A stretch of 64,000 bases of DNA from CAZYLZ01 sp964648335 (GTDB lineage Bacteria; Patescibacteriota; Minisyncoccia; Phycocordibacterales; UBA2100): positions 1 to 64,000 of the forward strand of contig CAZYLZ010000007.1 of assembly GCA_964648335.1 (NCBI GenBank). The letters are read 5' to 3'. The translations under genes were made by a program, and so were the position numbers. How positions within the stretch are numbered: the stretch's first letter is position 1; every line of letters starts with the position of its first letter. Positions 24,485 to 33,589 of this stretch are shown here, one piece after another. Below the pieces are notes generated by a model. The model did not search any database. It was not told the origin of the DNA and saw only the letters and a program-made list of their open reading frames with translations.

Positions 24485-25633
24485 TCAGATCTCGTCGTTC
24501 TTTATCTTCTCGCGCAGGTCTGCCGCGAGCTTGTTGAGGTAAAAGACGTTGTGGATGGTCGCGAGCTTCATGCCGGTAAGCTCTTTTGCGCGAATGAGGT
24601 GGCCTACAAAACTGCGTGAATAGTTTTGACACGTAGGGCATGCGCAATTGGGGTCTATGGCAGTCATGTCGTCGAGAATGGTCGCCTTCTTGAGGTCGAT
24701 GCGGCCCACGCTCGTAAACGCAGTGCCATGGCGTGCGTAGTGGGTAGGCGCGATGCAATCGAAGGTGTCCGCACCGGACTCCATGATGTACGGAAAGTCT
24801 TCGGGGTGCCCGACTCCCAAGAGGTGACGCGGCTTTTCTTTGGGCAATGCGTCAGTCACGTGCGAAACGTTAAGAGCCAGGCTTTCTTTGTCGTAACCGA
24901 ACTCGCCACCGATTCCATAGCCGTCAAAGTCCATCGCACCTAATATCTGGGCACTTTCGATGCGCATGTCTTTAAAGCTGCCGCCCTGCACGATGCCGTA
25001 GAGGGCCTGCGTTTTGGAAGTGCGTGCGTCCAAACACAACTGCGCCCAGCGATGCGTCTTGTCGATAGACTTCCTCATGTACTCGGCATTGGCGAGTGGG
25101 GAAGGGCATTCGTCGAAGGCAAACATGATGTCGGCACCGATGTCCTGCTGTATCTCGATCGAAATCTTAGGGCTTAGGTATACCTTGTGTCCGTCGATAG
25201 GCGAGGGGAACTCGACGCCGTCTTCGGTGATCTTGATGTTCTTGGGTTTTGAGTGCTGCTCGAGCGTCTTTTCTCCCGGATCTTTTAGTATCTTGCCGAC
25301 GCCATGATCGCGGCCGAAGCCAAAGCTAAACACCTGGAATCCGCCCGAGTCGGTCATGATGGGCCGCTTCCAATTCATGTACTTGTGCAATCCGCCCGCC
25401 TTCTTGATTATCTTTTCGCCAGGAGTGAGGTGTAGGTGAAAGGTGTTGGCGATGAGCATCTGCGAACCTAAGACTGCGGTCTCTTCGTTGTCGAGCGTGC
25501 GCAAGGCGCCGCGAGTGGCGACGGGCACGAATGATGGTGTCTCGACCTCGCCGTGCGGCGTCTTTAATATGCCAAGTCGTGCGCGGCTCTTCTTAGATTC
25601 TTTCAGTATGGAAAACTCGAATCCTTGTGACAT
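24485..25633 (-). CDS. tgt: Queuine/preQ1 tRNA-guanine transglycosylase
   Basis: Tgt swaps guanine-34 of GUN-anticodon tRNAs for preQ1. 382 residues with PIMTDSGGFQVFSFG (catalytic and substrate Asp), FDECPSP, QALYGIVQGG, GIGGEFG and the zinc site CACPTC...H near the C-terminus. The start at 25633 is set by homology and by a TATCCT box ending 7 bases upstream; the frame extends further but without signals. Partner enzyme QueA follows downstream. Confident assignment. Confidence 0.96.
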   Translation of the reverse strand: MSQGFEFSILKESKKSRARLGILKTPHGEVETPSFVPVATRGALRTLDNEETAVLGSQMLIANTFHLHLTPGEKIIKKAGGLHKYMNWKRPIMTDSGGFQVFSFGFGRDHGVGKILKDPGEKTLEQHSKPKNIKITEDGVEFPSPIDGHKVYLSPKISIEIQQDIGADIMFAFDECPSPLANAEYMRKSIDKTHRWAQLCLDARTSKTQALYGIVQGGSFKDMRIESAQILGAMDFDGYGIGGEFGYDKESLALNVSHVTDALPKEKPRHLLGVGHPEDFPYIMESGADTFDCIAPTHYARHGTAFTSVGRIDLKKATILDDMTAIDPNCACPTCQNYSRSFVGHLIRAKELTGMKLATIHNVFYLNKLAADLREKIKNDEI

Positions 25634-25674
25634 GGTAGCTAGGATACTGTGATTATACGAATGTGCAAAGAAAA

Positions 25675-25696
25675 ACGACCCCGCAAGCGGGGCCGT
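25675..25696 (-). terminator. Terminator of the 136-residue gene
   Basis: ACGACCCCGC / GCGGGGCCGT with a minus-strand TTTTTCTTT tail. Confidence 0.85.
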
Positions 25697-25704
25697 CGAT
25701 GTAG

Positions 25705-26115
25705 TTACTTCTTGCCTGGCCACCAGGCTTTCCAATCGACGCCCGGCAATGACGGCGTGTATTCGCGCGCCTGCTTGAGCGTTTTGGTAAAACGGTCGCC
25801 AACGATCGCATTGAAGTCAGCAATCGATTTCGCCAGTACCTCGGCACCGCTTTTGGAATGCATCTTGACGATATACCAATAGAGCATACCGAGGTTCTGC
25901 ATCTCTTGGGTGCTGCGCCAACCAGTCTCGGCGCGCGGCTGTAAGAACAGCACCATTTCAGGGATACGCCGGTCTTCATCGGTTGGCGGTACTGATGCCT
26001 CCGCCAGCGCTTTCGCGTGCGCGAGGATGGCGATTCGCGAACGCTTTCCGTCTTCGCTTGGATCGATGGCGAGCCAGGCGAGGTAGGCGGTCACCATGAC
26101 AGGAACACGAATCAT
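25705..26115 (-). CDS. Hypothetical protein, 136 residues
   Basis: No recognised family. AAGGAG is 8 bases before the ATG and a terminator follows. The product begins with a moderately hydrophobic segment (residues 4-17, VPVMVTAYLAWLAI), then a predicted helical soluble region ending in a tryptophan-rich VDWKAWWPGKK. It could be a peripheral membrane protein. Independent single-gene unit. Confidence 0.65.
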   Translation of the reverse strand: MIRVPVMVTAYLAWLAIDPSEDGKRSRIAILAHAKALAEASVPPTDEDRRIPEMVLFLQPRAETGWRSTQEMQNLGMLYWYIVKMHSKSGAEVLAKSIADFNAIVGDRFTKTLKQAREYTPSLPGVDWKAWWPGKK

Positions 26116-26198
26116 CGAGGTTCTCCTTGTAATCGTGGTCAGTCATTGCAGATGCAATGCCATGCATCTTGTAACACAATTATTGCTACAAGTATAAA

Positions 26199-26226
26199 CG
26201 GCCCAGGACGAATTTGTCATGGGCCG
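26199..26226 (-). terminator. Terminator of the 150-residue gene
   Basis: CGGCCCA / TGGGCCG with a 14-base loop; AT-rich tail on the minus strand. Confidence 0.65.
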
Positions 26227-26232
26227 CTTTCG

Positions 26233-26685
26233 CTATCGATGCTTACCGTCGAAGTCATCGTCGGTCGGCGGCTTCTTCGAACCCAGGATGGCATCGATGA
26301 GCGTGTTATACGCAGTCGACGTCATTGTCCCTATGGCGCCGGTCGCACTTTTTGCATGTTGTGTAGTGGTAAAGCGAACGAGATCGACGAAGGTTTTTTG
26401 TGCCTCGATCGACTTCCACCCTTCGTCTGCTGTGTGACGCAGAATCCCTATTTGACGCGATCGGCGCCAAAATACCTCGAGGTCATGCTCGGGAGTCTTT
26501 GTAAATTCGCGTAACACTTCTTCGGCGTGATCGAGATACTCGTGGCGTTTGCGGCGACCTAAAGGCGCATACACGAACCAACCGGCATACCCGGCGCTAA
26601 ACGCGATGAGCTTTACGCCGATGATCGCTTTTCCGAGAGCCATAAATGGCTTCCAGGAGAGGGTGGGAGGCATGACAGGGGTCAT
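26233..26685 (-). CDS. Single-pass membrane protein, 150 residues, unknown
   Basis: The ATG at 26685 (MTPVMPPTLSW) has GGAG 6 bases upstream and is preferred over longer versions. One membrane helix (about residues 19-40, GVKLIAFSAGYAGWFVY) is followed by a basic stop-transfer segment (GRRKRHEY) and a helical cytoplasmic domain of ~100 residues ending in acidic TDDDFDGKHR. No family recognised. It lies just upstream of, and divergent from, the large cluster at 27-38 kb. Confidence 0.65.
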   Translation of the reverse strand: MTPVMPPTLSWKPFMALGKAIIGVKLIAFSAGYAGWFVYAPLGRRKRHEYLDHAEEVLREFTKTPEHDLEVFWRRSRQIGILRHTADEGWKSIEAQKTFVDLVRFTTTQHAKSATGAIGTMTSTAYNTLIDAILGSKKPPTDDDFDGKHR

Positions 26686-26852
26686 GACAGTCTCCGTTGA
26701 GTTGTGCCGGAAGCTACCCCGGCTGCTAGCTGATGGAAGCATACACCACGGACTCATCTTGTCGCCAAAGAAGCTATTTTATGTAGGATTTGAGCCATTT
26801 TTACATCACGGCTCGACATGCTGGCAACTGAGTGATGTATTCTAGGACGACA

Positions 26853-26881
26853 TTGACTTATGGTCAAAATTTTGGTATACA
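26853..26881 (+). promoter_or_regulatory. Main promoter of the 27-35 kb operon
   Basis: TTGACT, 17-base spacer, TATACA. Predicted start near 26888 gives a leader of ~110 bases before the first ATG. Confidence 0.8.
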
Positions 26882-26893
26882 CATTGACGGCAC

Positions 26894-26919
26894 AAGGGGT
26901 CGGTTAACGCCGGCCCTTT
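26894..26919 (+). other. Hairpin at the 5' end of the operon mRNA
   Basis: AAGGGGTCGG pairs with CCGGCCCTTT (one G-U pair) around a short loop, only a few bases after the predicted start site, and no T-run follows. Such 5' hairpins protect mRNAs from 5'-end-dependent decay; that role is inference. The rest of the 26686-26998 gap holds the promoter and an unstructured leader with AAGGGAG before the ATG at 26999. Confidence 0.55.
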
Positions 26920-26998
26920 CTAGTCCTTTGACAACCGCATAGGTTCAAGACTGGTTAGTCAAAGAAACTCACTAATTCCAACAGAAGGGAGTTTGACC

Positions 26999-28369
26999 AT
27001 GGCTACAAATAGCAAGACGACAGCGCAGTCTCGTCCTAAGACCATGACGGTCGAAGCGGTCGAGGCGGCACATCGTCGTAATGCGGCGCAACTGCAGGAG
27101 CGTAATCGCACCGCGCAGGAAACTGCGGCGCGCGTTAAGGAGACGGTCGATAAGTTCCAAGCTGCTTTGCAGCGTGGCGACATCGACCAGACCCAGATCC
27201 TCGCCGCCGACTTCAAGAGCGCAAACGAAGCGGGACTAAAGCAGACCCGCGACATTGCACAGGTACTGATGGCGCTGCAGGAATCGTCGAAAGACACCGG
27301 CATCGTCCTCAAGAATGTCGGCGAACGCAATGATCAAGAGCAGGCCGTGATCGACGCAGCCGTCGCGGTGCAAGCCGCGAAGGAGGCAGAACTGAGAGCC
27401 GCTAACGACGAGCTCGCAAAGGCGAAAAATGCATGGTTCAAGGATCGTGCCGAGGCTGCCGCGAAAGACGCGATCGCCAAGGCCGAAACCGGACTCGCAA
27501 TCGCGAAGGAAGCGGTTACGACCGCGACCCAGATGGCGGAGAAGATGAAGCGCGACAGACTCGTCAACATGAGTCTCGACAAGTCGATCGCGCAGCTCAG
27601 CGAGATCACGCAGCAGGTTGTTGCGCTCGCACGTGACCGTATCGCCGACATCGAGGGTAACCTCGGGGCGGTGAAGGCTGGTCGCGAAGAGATCGCCGAA
27701 AACTTGAAGCAGTACGCACTCGATGCCGAGGCCCGAAAGGCCGAGGTGCTCGAGAAAACGGCTGCGATCAAGAACCTCGAAGATCAGCATGCCGAACAAC
27801 AAGAGAATTCATCCGAATGGATGGATCTCAAGGCGAAGATCGAAGCCGAACGCAGCGAGCTCACGAGGCTCGAGGCGGCGCACAACAAGTCGTTCACCCT
27901 TCTCAATGACGGGCAACGCTTCCTGCAGATGTACCATGTGCAGGAGACGGCCCAACGCGAAGCGCTCGGCTTCCATGAGATCTGGATCGCGACTTTGGAG
28001 AGCGGCGAGCGGGAACGCTCGATACTTTACACGTCGCATCTCGGCATCGTGAAGGCGGCCGGCGATCAGCAGATGCTGTCGGATGTCGATGCTGTGGCAA
28101 CGCAGAACGACGAAGACATCACACTGCTTTCGTCGCGGCATCTGGCCGCGATGCGCAATAGCACACTCAAGCGTGGTCAGGCCCTCCCGGGTCAGATTAA
28201 GCGTTTGACGCAGATCAGCGAAGCGGATTCTATGAGCAAGGCGTCGTTCAACGACGGCATGGAGAAGCTTGCCAGACAGTTCCAGGAACTGTACGGCGAG
28301 ACCGCGGGCACAACGAATCCTGCCAACTACATGCCCGAAGATTCCGGCACTGTGACGCCGGCTTCGTGA
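26999..28369 (+). CDS. Cluster gene 1: long coiled-coil cytoplasmic protein
   Basis: 456 residues, ATG at 26999 with AAGGGAG 7 bases upstream. Nearly all alpha-helical: heptad-rich segments from about residue 20 to 300 with many Ala, Glu, Lys, followed by a less regular helical region (310-440) and a short Thr/Pro/Ser tail. No membrane helix or signal. Length and helical hairpins faintly recall TelA-type proteins, but no diagnostic motif is visible, so I leave it unassigned. It is followed by a terminator inside the operon, suggesting it is made in excess over the downstream proteins, as a scaffold or filament subunit might be. Confidence 0.85.
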   Translation: MATNSKTTAQSRPKTMTVEAVEAAHRRNAAQLQERNRTAQETAARVKETVDKFQAALQRGDIDQTQILAADFKSANEAGLKQTRDIAQVLMALQESSKDTGIVLKNVGERNDQEQAVIDAAVAVQAAKEAELRAANDELAKAKNAWFKDRAEAAAKDAIAKAETGLAIAKEAVTTATQMAEKMKRDRLVNMSLDKSIAQLSEITQQVVALARDRIADIEGNLGAVKAGREEIAENLKQYALDAEARKAEVLEKTAAIKNLEDQHAEQQENSSEWMDLKAKIEAERSELTRLEAAHNKSFTLLNDGQRFLQMYHVQETAQREALGFHEIWIATLESGERERSILYTSHLGIVKAAGDQQMLSDVDAVATQNDEDITLLSSRHLAAMRNSTLKRGQALPGQIKRLTQISEADSMSKASFNDGMEKLARQFQELYGETAGTTNPANYMPEDSGTVTPAS

Positions 28370-28397
28370 AGAAACAAAGGCCTTTGGCCGCAACTAC

Positions 28398-28425
28398 AAA
28401 GGGGCCCGTTGGGCCCCTTTTCTCT
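28398..28425 (+). terminator. Internal terminator/attenuator after cluster gene 1
   Basis: AAAGGGGCCC / GGGCCCCTTT with a three-base loop and TTCTCT tail: a full intrinsic terminator. No promoter is visible before the next gene, so read-through is needed and expression should step down. Confidence 0.85.
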
Positions 28426-28448
28426 AACCCGCAGCAAAGGAGAAGCTC

Positions 28449-29642
28449 ATGCACGACGTGCATAGCCGCGTCGAAGTAGATCCGGTGAGATACAAAGATT
28501 ATCTTGGCCTGTTGGTCGAGGTACTCGAGAGTCTCAGTCGGTACTATGGCGACAGCGAGCGAGAAGGGCGCACCCGCGAAGAAGAATCGATGGCTCTGTA
28601 CGCGAACAAGTTTTTCGAGACCGTGAAGGCGCTTCGGCTTAAATTCCTTCACAGCCCCGTCTACCTTTCGCGACCAGGCGTCGATCTTACCGACTCGGGT
28701 TTCCCGAACTTCTACGACATCATGCAGCTCGATGCCGATCTCTCCACCAGGGGAGAGCGGCTTCCAAAGCTCCCGCCGATCGACGTCTTGAAGGAATTGC
28801 TCCTCGAACATGTGATGATCGTTCCGTCACTGGAACAAGAAGATGATCACGTGGCGAAGATGCATCACTATCTCTGGCAGATCTCTGAGCGCGCGTATCT
28901 GGAATCACTCGACCTTCGGGTCCAGTTCTTTCAGTTCACGCCAGGGAAGCTCGAGCAGGTACCTCAAGACGAGTTCCGCGAAGAAGGACGACGTTCGTAC
29001 ACCTTCTCGTGGGGCTGCTACGATCCACAAACGAACAGGCCGTCCGTGTACTTCATGCTGTTCACACAGGATGAGACCGAGCGGCCGCTCGACGAGGTCA
29101 ACAATCCCGAATACGCGAAGTTTCTCGACACCGTGCGGCATGTCGCCGCACGCGCGCCGAAGCAGCTGAAGGTAATCGGGCTCGGCCTCGACGAGCTCTT
29201 CAAGAACCTCTACCCGAAAGCTATCAAGCGGTTCAATATCGGACCCTTGGTGTCGCCGATGCTCTACAAGGGGTTGGGCGAAGGAATCGGACACGATACG
29301 TTTGCTCTGAGGCTCTTGCCTCTGTTCGAACGGTCCGAGCTGAACGACGACGATTTCGTCCTGTTGTTCAACACGGAATTCGTGTACTCCGAGCGCGAAG
29401 AAGTGCCAGAGAAATTCCTGCCGTTCGGAAAACAGAAAGTCAGGCAGATGTTCTATGTGCCCAAGAACGACCGCGAGCTCTTGCGGCGCGGCGCGGGGGC
29501 ATTTTTGCCCTACGCGCTCATGCCACACAGGCTCCGGCAGCACATCACTCCTGCCATGCTCGAAACCATCCCCGAATTCAACAACGGCACGTCCTTGTTG
29601 GTGTACGGGGAAAACAACGGAGAAGTGATAAATGTCGGCTAA
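28449..29642 (+). CDS. Cluster gene 2: hypothetical protein, 397 residues
   Basis: AAAGGAG stands 6 bases before the ATG. No family recognised. The protein is soluble and mixed alpha/beta: a helical first third (YLGLLVEVLESLSRYYG...), then strand-rich segments such as YTFSWGCYDPQTNRPSVYF and LVYGENNGEVINV at the end, and a RMF/FYVPKNDRELL region. No signal peptide or membrane helix. Its end overlaps the AAA+ gene by 11 bases, so translation is coupled and the two products probably work together. Confidence 0.85.
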   Translation: MHDVHSRVEVDPVRYKDYLGLLVEVLESLSRYYGDSEREGRTREEESMALYANKFFETVKALRLKFLHSPVYLSRPGVDLTDSGFPNFYDIMQLDADLSTRGERLPKLPPIDVLKELLLEHVMIVPSLEQEDDHVAKMHHYLWQISERAYLESLDLRVQFFQFTPGKLEQVPQDEFREEGRRSYTFSWGCYDPQTNRPSVYFMLFTQDETERPLDEVNNPEYAKFLDTVRHVAARAPKQLKVIGLGLDELFKNLYPKAIKRFNIGPLVSPMLYKGLGEGIGHDTFALRLLPLFERSELNDDDFVLLFNTEFVYSEREEVPEKFLPFGKQKVRQMFYVPKNDRELLRRGAGAFLPYALMPHRLRQHITPAMLETIPEFNNGTSLLVYGENNGEVINVG

Positions 29643-31623
29643 GACTGGCTCGGAGATCCCAATCACTCAGGGCGATATCGCGAAATTCTTCAAGAGCGCG
29701 AGTATGCTTCTCGTAAGCGTGTCTCATGCACCCAAGAAGGATCTCGCTGCCTTGCGCAGTGATTCGGCTCCGCAAATGAAAGCGCCAGGACTCATGTTCG
29801 GCTCTGGCCAAGCGAGTCCTGAATCGCGGCAGAGCATGGCGATCCTCAAGGTCGCCAAAGAGCTCAACCAAGGCGACGATCTCTTCGATGAGAACGTGAA
29901 CGTCGCTTTGAACGCGGTGCGGACCGGTCTTCAGATCGGATTCCACATCGCCTACTTGTACGGCAAGACCTCGGGACTCGAGGCTCTGCAGGCAAGGAGA
30001 AAGCGCAACGAGCTCAAGCTCGATGCAGAAATCGCTGAGTGGACAAAGAAGATGGAAGCGCAAGCGGCCATCACACTGTTCGTCGCCGCGAGCTACGTCA
30101 CCTGGAAGCTCTCAGGCCTCAAAGCCGAAGAACTCTCTGGCGTGAACGTGTCGTTCCTTGGATTGCCCGAGCTCGTCTTGGGCGGCCAGGCACAGGCGAC
30201 AGCTGGAATGCTGTACCACTTCGGCGCATATGCGAGCACTGTGCAAAGCGGGCTCGAGTTCCTCAAGCTCACCGACATGTACTTTCGCGCCGTCCTCGAC
30301 GACGTGAAGATGCAATCCAAGAGCTTCGTGGAATCGACCGCGGACTTTACCGACAAGAACTATCGCCTCGAGGGCTCTGCCTTCACGGTGAGCGGATTCG
30401 AAGCGGCAGCGTCCGGTGGTCGCAGGCTGGTGGAGTTCAAGCCTGTCTACGCGAAAGAGATCGTGGGTAACGTCGAGGCGAAGCGTTTTACGCTCCGTGT
30501 CGCACGGTTCCTCATGGCCTACGACGTGAAGAGAAAAATGAACCCGATGATGGAATTCGGTGCGTTCCCGTGGATGTACCTGTATAGCGGGGAACCGGGC
30601 ACTGGCAAGACGATGCTCATCAAGCTCGCAATGAGCATGGTGCGCGATCACTGCCAGGTGCTCGATATTCCGTTCAGAGTCCACGAACTGCCGGGCGACC
30701 TCATCAGTACCTACCAAGGCGGCTCGGCCGAGCGGTTCGAGCAATGGTGGTCGGTACTCCGGAATCCCGGAGAGATCATCGTGGCTCCGATCGACGACGC
30801 AGAGAACATCTTTACCGAGCGATCGGGCGAGAACGTCTCGGCAGGCAGCAAAGAAGTCGTGGCGTCGTTACTGCGATGCACCGAAGGCGCGACCGCGATC
30901 AATCGCGGCAACGTCATTGTGCCCTGGGCGACGAACATCCCCGACATGGTGGATGCGGCAGCGATGTCGCGCATCATGGCGAAGATCCCGGTGCCTGGGG
31001 CGGTGACACGCAACGACTTCAACGACCAGATGCGCATGTGGGGCGACGGCCTTCAGAAGCTTTCCCCCGGTATCGTCGACCTCGCATGGCCGAACGATTA
31101 CCGGTATCTGGCCGATCAAGACATCTCGATGGTCCCGGATGCGCAAAAGCGCAGTCGGGATGCGCTCGTCGAGTTCAAAGACGAACGCTTGGTGCGCCTG
31201 TACGACGAAGTGCGGGCGCAGGGGATTTCTTTGCAGTCGTACGATCTGCACGGAACGCTCTTCGCCAGCATCAAAAAACATATGAACCGCTTCACCTCGC
31301 GTGAGGTCCGCAACATCACGACGGTGGTGATGTCGAGGTTGTTCGACTTCGACTTTCCGCCCGAATGGCTTTCCGATCGTGCCGCTTTCGTCGAGAAGGA
31401 CTATGACACCAAGCGTGCCATGATTCTCGAGCTCGCGAAGGTGAACATGAAAGGACAGAAGCTCTCTGAGATACTTTTCGAGGAGATGGTGCGGTCGGTA
31501 AACGCGATGGTAGAGATCATAGACGGCGGACGTACCCGCCGTGTCAGAAAAATGGCAGAAGACCTCCTGGAACGTTCCGAGGCTCAAGAGCTCGCGGTGC
31601 GTATGAAAGGAGGTTCGAAATAG
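29632..31623 (+). CDS. Cluster gene 3: AAA+ ATPase with N-terminal hydrophobic region
   Basis: 663 residues. The N-terminal ~250 residues hold a possible membrane-associated segment (AAITLFVAASYVTWKL, ~residue 143-160) and a second hydrophobic stretch (~180-205). The AAA+ core (~300-520) has Walker A SGEPGTGKTML (Lys326), Walker B region IIVAPIDDAENIF and a sensor-1-like VPWATNIP. A C-terminal helical region follows. It is not a close match to FtsH, MoxR or CDC48 types; the Walker B with two Asp before Ala-Glu is odd. It probably remodels or assembles the membrane proteins encoded downstream. Confidence 0.88.
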   Translation: MSAKTGSEIPITQGDIAKFFKSASMLLVSVSHAPKKDLAALRSDSAPQMKAPGLMFGSGQASPESRQSMAILKVAKELNQGDDLFDENVNVALNAVRTGLQIGFHIAYLYGKTSGLEALQARRKRNELKLDAEIAEWTKKMEAQAAITLFVAASYVTWKLSGLKAEELSGVNVSFLGLPELVLGGQAQATAGMLYHFGAYASTVQSGLEFLKLTDMYFRAVLDDVKMQSKSFVESTADFTDKNYRLEGSAFTVSGFEAAASGGRRLVEFKPVYAKEIVGNVEAKRFTLRVARFLMAYDVKRKMNPMMEFGAFPWMYLYSGEPGTGKTMLIKLAMSMVRDHCQVLDIPFRVHELPGDLISTYQGGSAERFEQWWSVLRNPGEIIVAPIDDAENIFTERSGENVSAGSKEVVASLLRCTEGATAINRGNVIVPWATNIPDMVDAAAMSRIMAKIPVPGAVTRNDFNDQMRMWGDGLQKLSPGIVDLAWPNDYRYLADQDISMVPDAQKRSRDALVEFKDERLVRLYDEVRAQGISLQSYDLHGTLFASIKKHMNRFTSREVRNITTVVMSRLFDFDFPPEWLSDRAAFVEKDYDTKRAMILELAKVNMKGQKLSEILFEEMVRSVNAMVEIIDGGRTRRVRKMAEDLLERSEAQELAVRMKGGSK

Positions 31624-31630
31624 ACATCAA

Positions 31631-31656
31631 GACCTGCGGCGATTGTGCCGCAGGTC
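31631..31656 (+). other. Perfect stem-loop inside the operon
   Basis: GACCTGCGGC / GCCGCAGGTC around a six-base loop, in the 54-base gap between cluster genes 3 and 4. There is no T-run, so it looks like an mRNA processing or stability element rather than a terminator. Confidence 0.7.
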
Positions 31657-31677
31657 CAAACGCGAAGGGAGCGATAC

Positions 31678-32949
31678 GTGAAAATCCATTCGGTGAAGCC
31701 TCTATTGAAGAGAGGTCTCTTCAATGCAGGACTCGTGGAACTCAGTCCCACGATGCTCGCACGATATAACGATGCGCTTGTGTCCTTGGGCCTCGAGCCC
31801 ACGCGACGCAAGCGAGTGCTCGTCGACGGCGTTGGCTGGAGCCCGCAGATCGCACGTGAACGGAGAAATCCGTACTACATGTGCTCGGGCGGCCTGGTAA
31901 ACCCGGTCGCGATTATTGTCTCGCCAGACCAGTACAAGAAGCCGGTCTATTGGCCGATCTTCTCTTGGATGCGCGGCGCAATGCGCCTTGTATTCGAAAA
32001 GTACCACCGCGAGATCATCGACATAACGGGGACGCATGTCATCTCGCTCGATTGTGAGAACGGCCTGTCGACCCTGGAAGGTCCCAAAGACCTGCTCCTG
32101 TTGTCCGAGGTCACCCTGAAGCCCAACACAGGCCTATTGGTGGAAGCGGCGCTCGAACAGGCAGCGCTCGTGAGTCGATTCATGGACGGGTTGCACTGTC
32201 TCGAATCCGAGACACGCAACACGCTCATAGCTCATCGACGTGCGCATTCGGATCTCCGTAAACGCCGTGTCACTATGCAGCCGGTTACGTTCGACTTCTT
32301 CAACGACTTCTATACCGTCGCATTTGGCGGGGTGGCGGTGTTGCGAGACGTCGACGGTTCCGACATGCTCGTCATGGAGAGCCAGAGCGATTACGAGGCG
32401 ATCAAAGGAAGCGACACGAACGCGGTCATCTGTTATCTGTACGACAAGGACGCGGAAACGACGGGATACTTGGCTAATGCTGGGTTCCTTAGGATCCCGT
32501 ACGAAGAATACCGGTCAGATCCCGCACACCTCGAGAGAAAGAAAGATCTCCTTCTCGCACTCGCCTTGTGCGACTGCGAAGAGGGGCTCGACTGGAGTGC
32601 GACGAGCCCAGCCAAGCGCAAAATGCTCATCAAGAAGCATGGGGCGAAAGTGCCTCATCTCTATGCAGAGCTTGAGCGCTTCGCAGCGGCGGTACGGCGT
32701 GGATCCAAAAGCGTCGAGCTCTCTCGAGAGCTCTGGCACTACCTCGCCATACCGTCCGATAACGTCACTCCAACAACTAAAGAAGTGCTATGGATCTTGC
32801 TTACCCGGCTGGAACCGCGACGCGTACTCAACCTCTATCGGTACGACAAGAATAAGTTTTTCGAAGTCTACTCGGGGTGGAGTGTCGCAAAACAGGAATG
32901 GGTAGCAGACTACATCAAGATGCGGTACGAACCGCGCATGAACAGCTAG
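31678..32949 (+). CDS. Cluster gene 4: hypothetical protein, 423 residues
   Basis: I choose the GTG at 31678, preceded by GAAGGGAG, over the in-frame ATG upstream that would include the stem-loop. No family recognised. It is a soluble, mixed protein: SPQIARERRNPYYMCSGGLVNP near residue 55, a central helical portion and a C-terminal region WILLTRLEPRRVLNLYRYDKNKFF. There is no signal or membrane segment. Similar in size to cluster gene 2 but I see no clear relatedness between them. Confidence 0.82.
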   Translation: MKIHSVKPLLKRGLFNAGLVELSPTMLARYNDALVSLGLEPTRRKRVLVDGVGWSPQIARERRNPYYMCSGGLVNPVAIIVSPDQYKKPVYWPIFSWMRGAMRLVFEKYHREIIDITGTHVISLDCENGLSTLEGPKDLLLLSEVTLKPNTGLLVEAALEQAALVSRFMDGLHCLESETRNTLIAHRRAHSDLRKRRVTMQPVTFDFFNDFYTVAFGGVAVLRDVDGSDMLVMESQSDYEAIKGSDTNAVICYLYDKDAETTGYLANAGFLRIPYEEYRSDPAHLERKKDLLLALALCDCEEGLDWSATSPAKRKMLIKKHGAKVPHLYAELERFAAAVRRGSKSVELSRELWHYLAIPSDNVTPTTKEVLWILLTRLEPRRVLNLYRYDKNKFFEVYSGWSVAKQEWVADYIKMRYEPRMNS

Positions 32950-32965
32950 CAAGAAGGAGAATCGC

Positions 32966-33589
32966 ATGTCCATCCTTGGACTATCGTTTGGCAGCTACCT
33001 GATGACGTGCATATGGCTTTCTATCGTCATCGGCATGATCGGGTACTCGATCGAACGCTTCATCGGTATTCGCATCTATCGCGTGGTCTACGATATCTGT
33101 CATCGCAATCCGATGCCGGCGTCGGAGACGCGCGGACTCTTGTACGGGCAATCGACGAACCGGAAGATCTCGGTGGTCACGGCGCTGTCTATCGTACAGA
33201 GTCTCTACATGGTGTGGAGCCAGCACGTCAATCCTGCGGCGGAGATCGTCGCAGCATTCGTGGAGGTTCCGGCATTTTTGGTAGGATTCGCACTCATGGG
33301 TTTCGTGCATCCGTACATCCTCCGTCGAAGCACGTACTTCGACACGATGGATAAGTTCGGAGATAGCGTGGGACACATGAGTGCCGGAGATGTGAAGCAA
33401 CGTCTCTGGGGCTACGGCGGATCACTCGTGGAAAAGGCATACGCACTCCGCTTACGGCTCATGTCGAGCCCGAAGCGCGAGACGCCGAAGCCGGTCGTCG
33501 AGGCACAAGCGGAACCAAAAACGGTACCGCTCGAAGAAGCCAAGGAAGACCCACAAGACGTCATCAATCGCTATACGCGGAGGCAGTGA
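32966..33589 (+). CDS. Cluster gene 5: three-helix membrane protein
   Basis: 207 residues, AGAAGGAG 6 bases before the ATG. Three membrane helices (about residues 11-30, 68-85, 92-115), an amphipathic middle and a long charged, proline-containing cytoplasmic tail (about 165-207, rich in Lys, Glu, Pro). Unrecognised. Its TGA overlaps the ATG of gene 6 (TGATG), so the two membrane proteins are translationally coupled and probably interact. Confidence 0.83.
   Translation: MSILGLSFGSYLMTCIWLSIVIGMIGYSIERFIGIRIYRVVYDICHRNPMPASETRGLLYGQSTNRKISVVTALSIVQSLYMVWSQHVNPAAEIVAAFVEVPAFLVGFALMGFVHPYILRRSTYFDTMDKFGDSVGHMSAGDVKQRLWGYGGSLVEKAYALRLRLMSSPKRETPKPVVEAQAEPKTVPLEEAKEDPQDVINRYTRRQ

Noticed and set aside
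27236..27802. Minus-strand open frames opposite the coiled-coil gene
   Set aside because: Composition is a mirror of the Ala/Glu-rich repeat coding; no start signals.
26999..28369. TelA/toxic-anion-resistance assignment for the coiled-coil protein
   Set aside because: Only general helical similarity; none of the conserved TelA core segments could be found.
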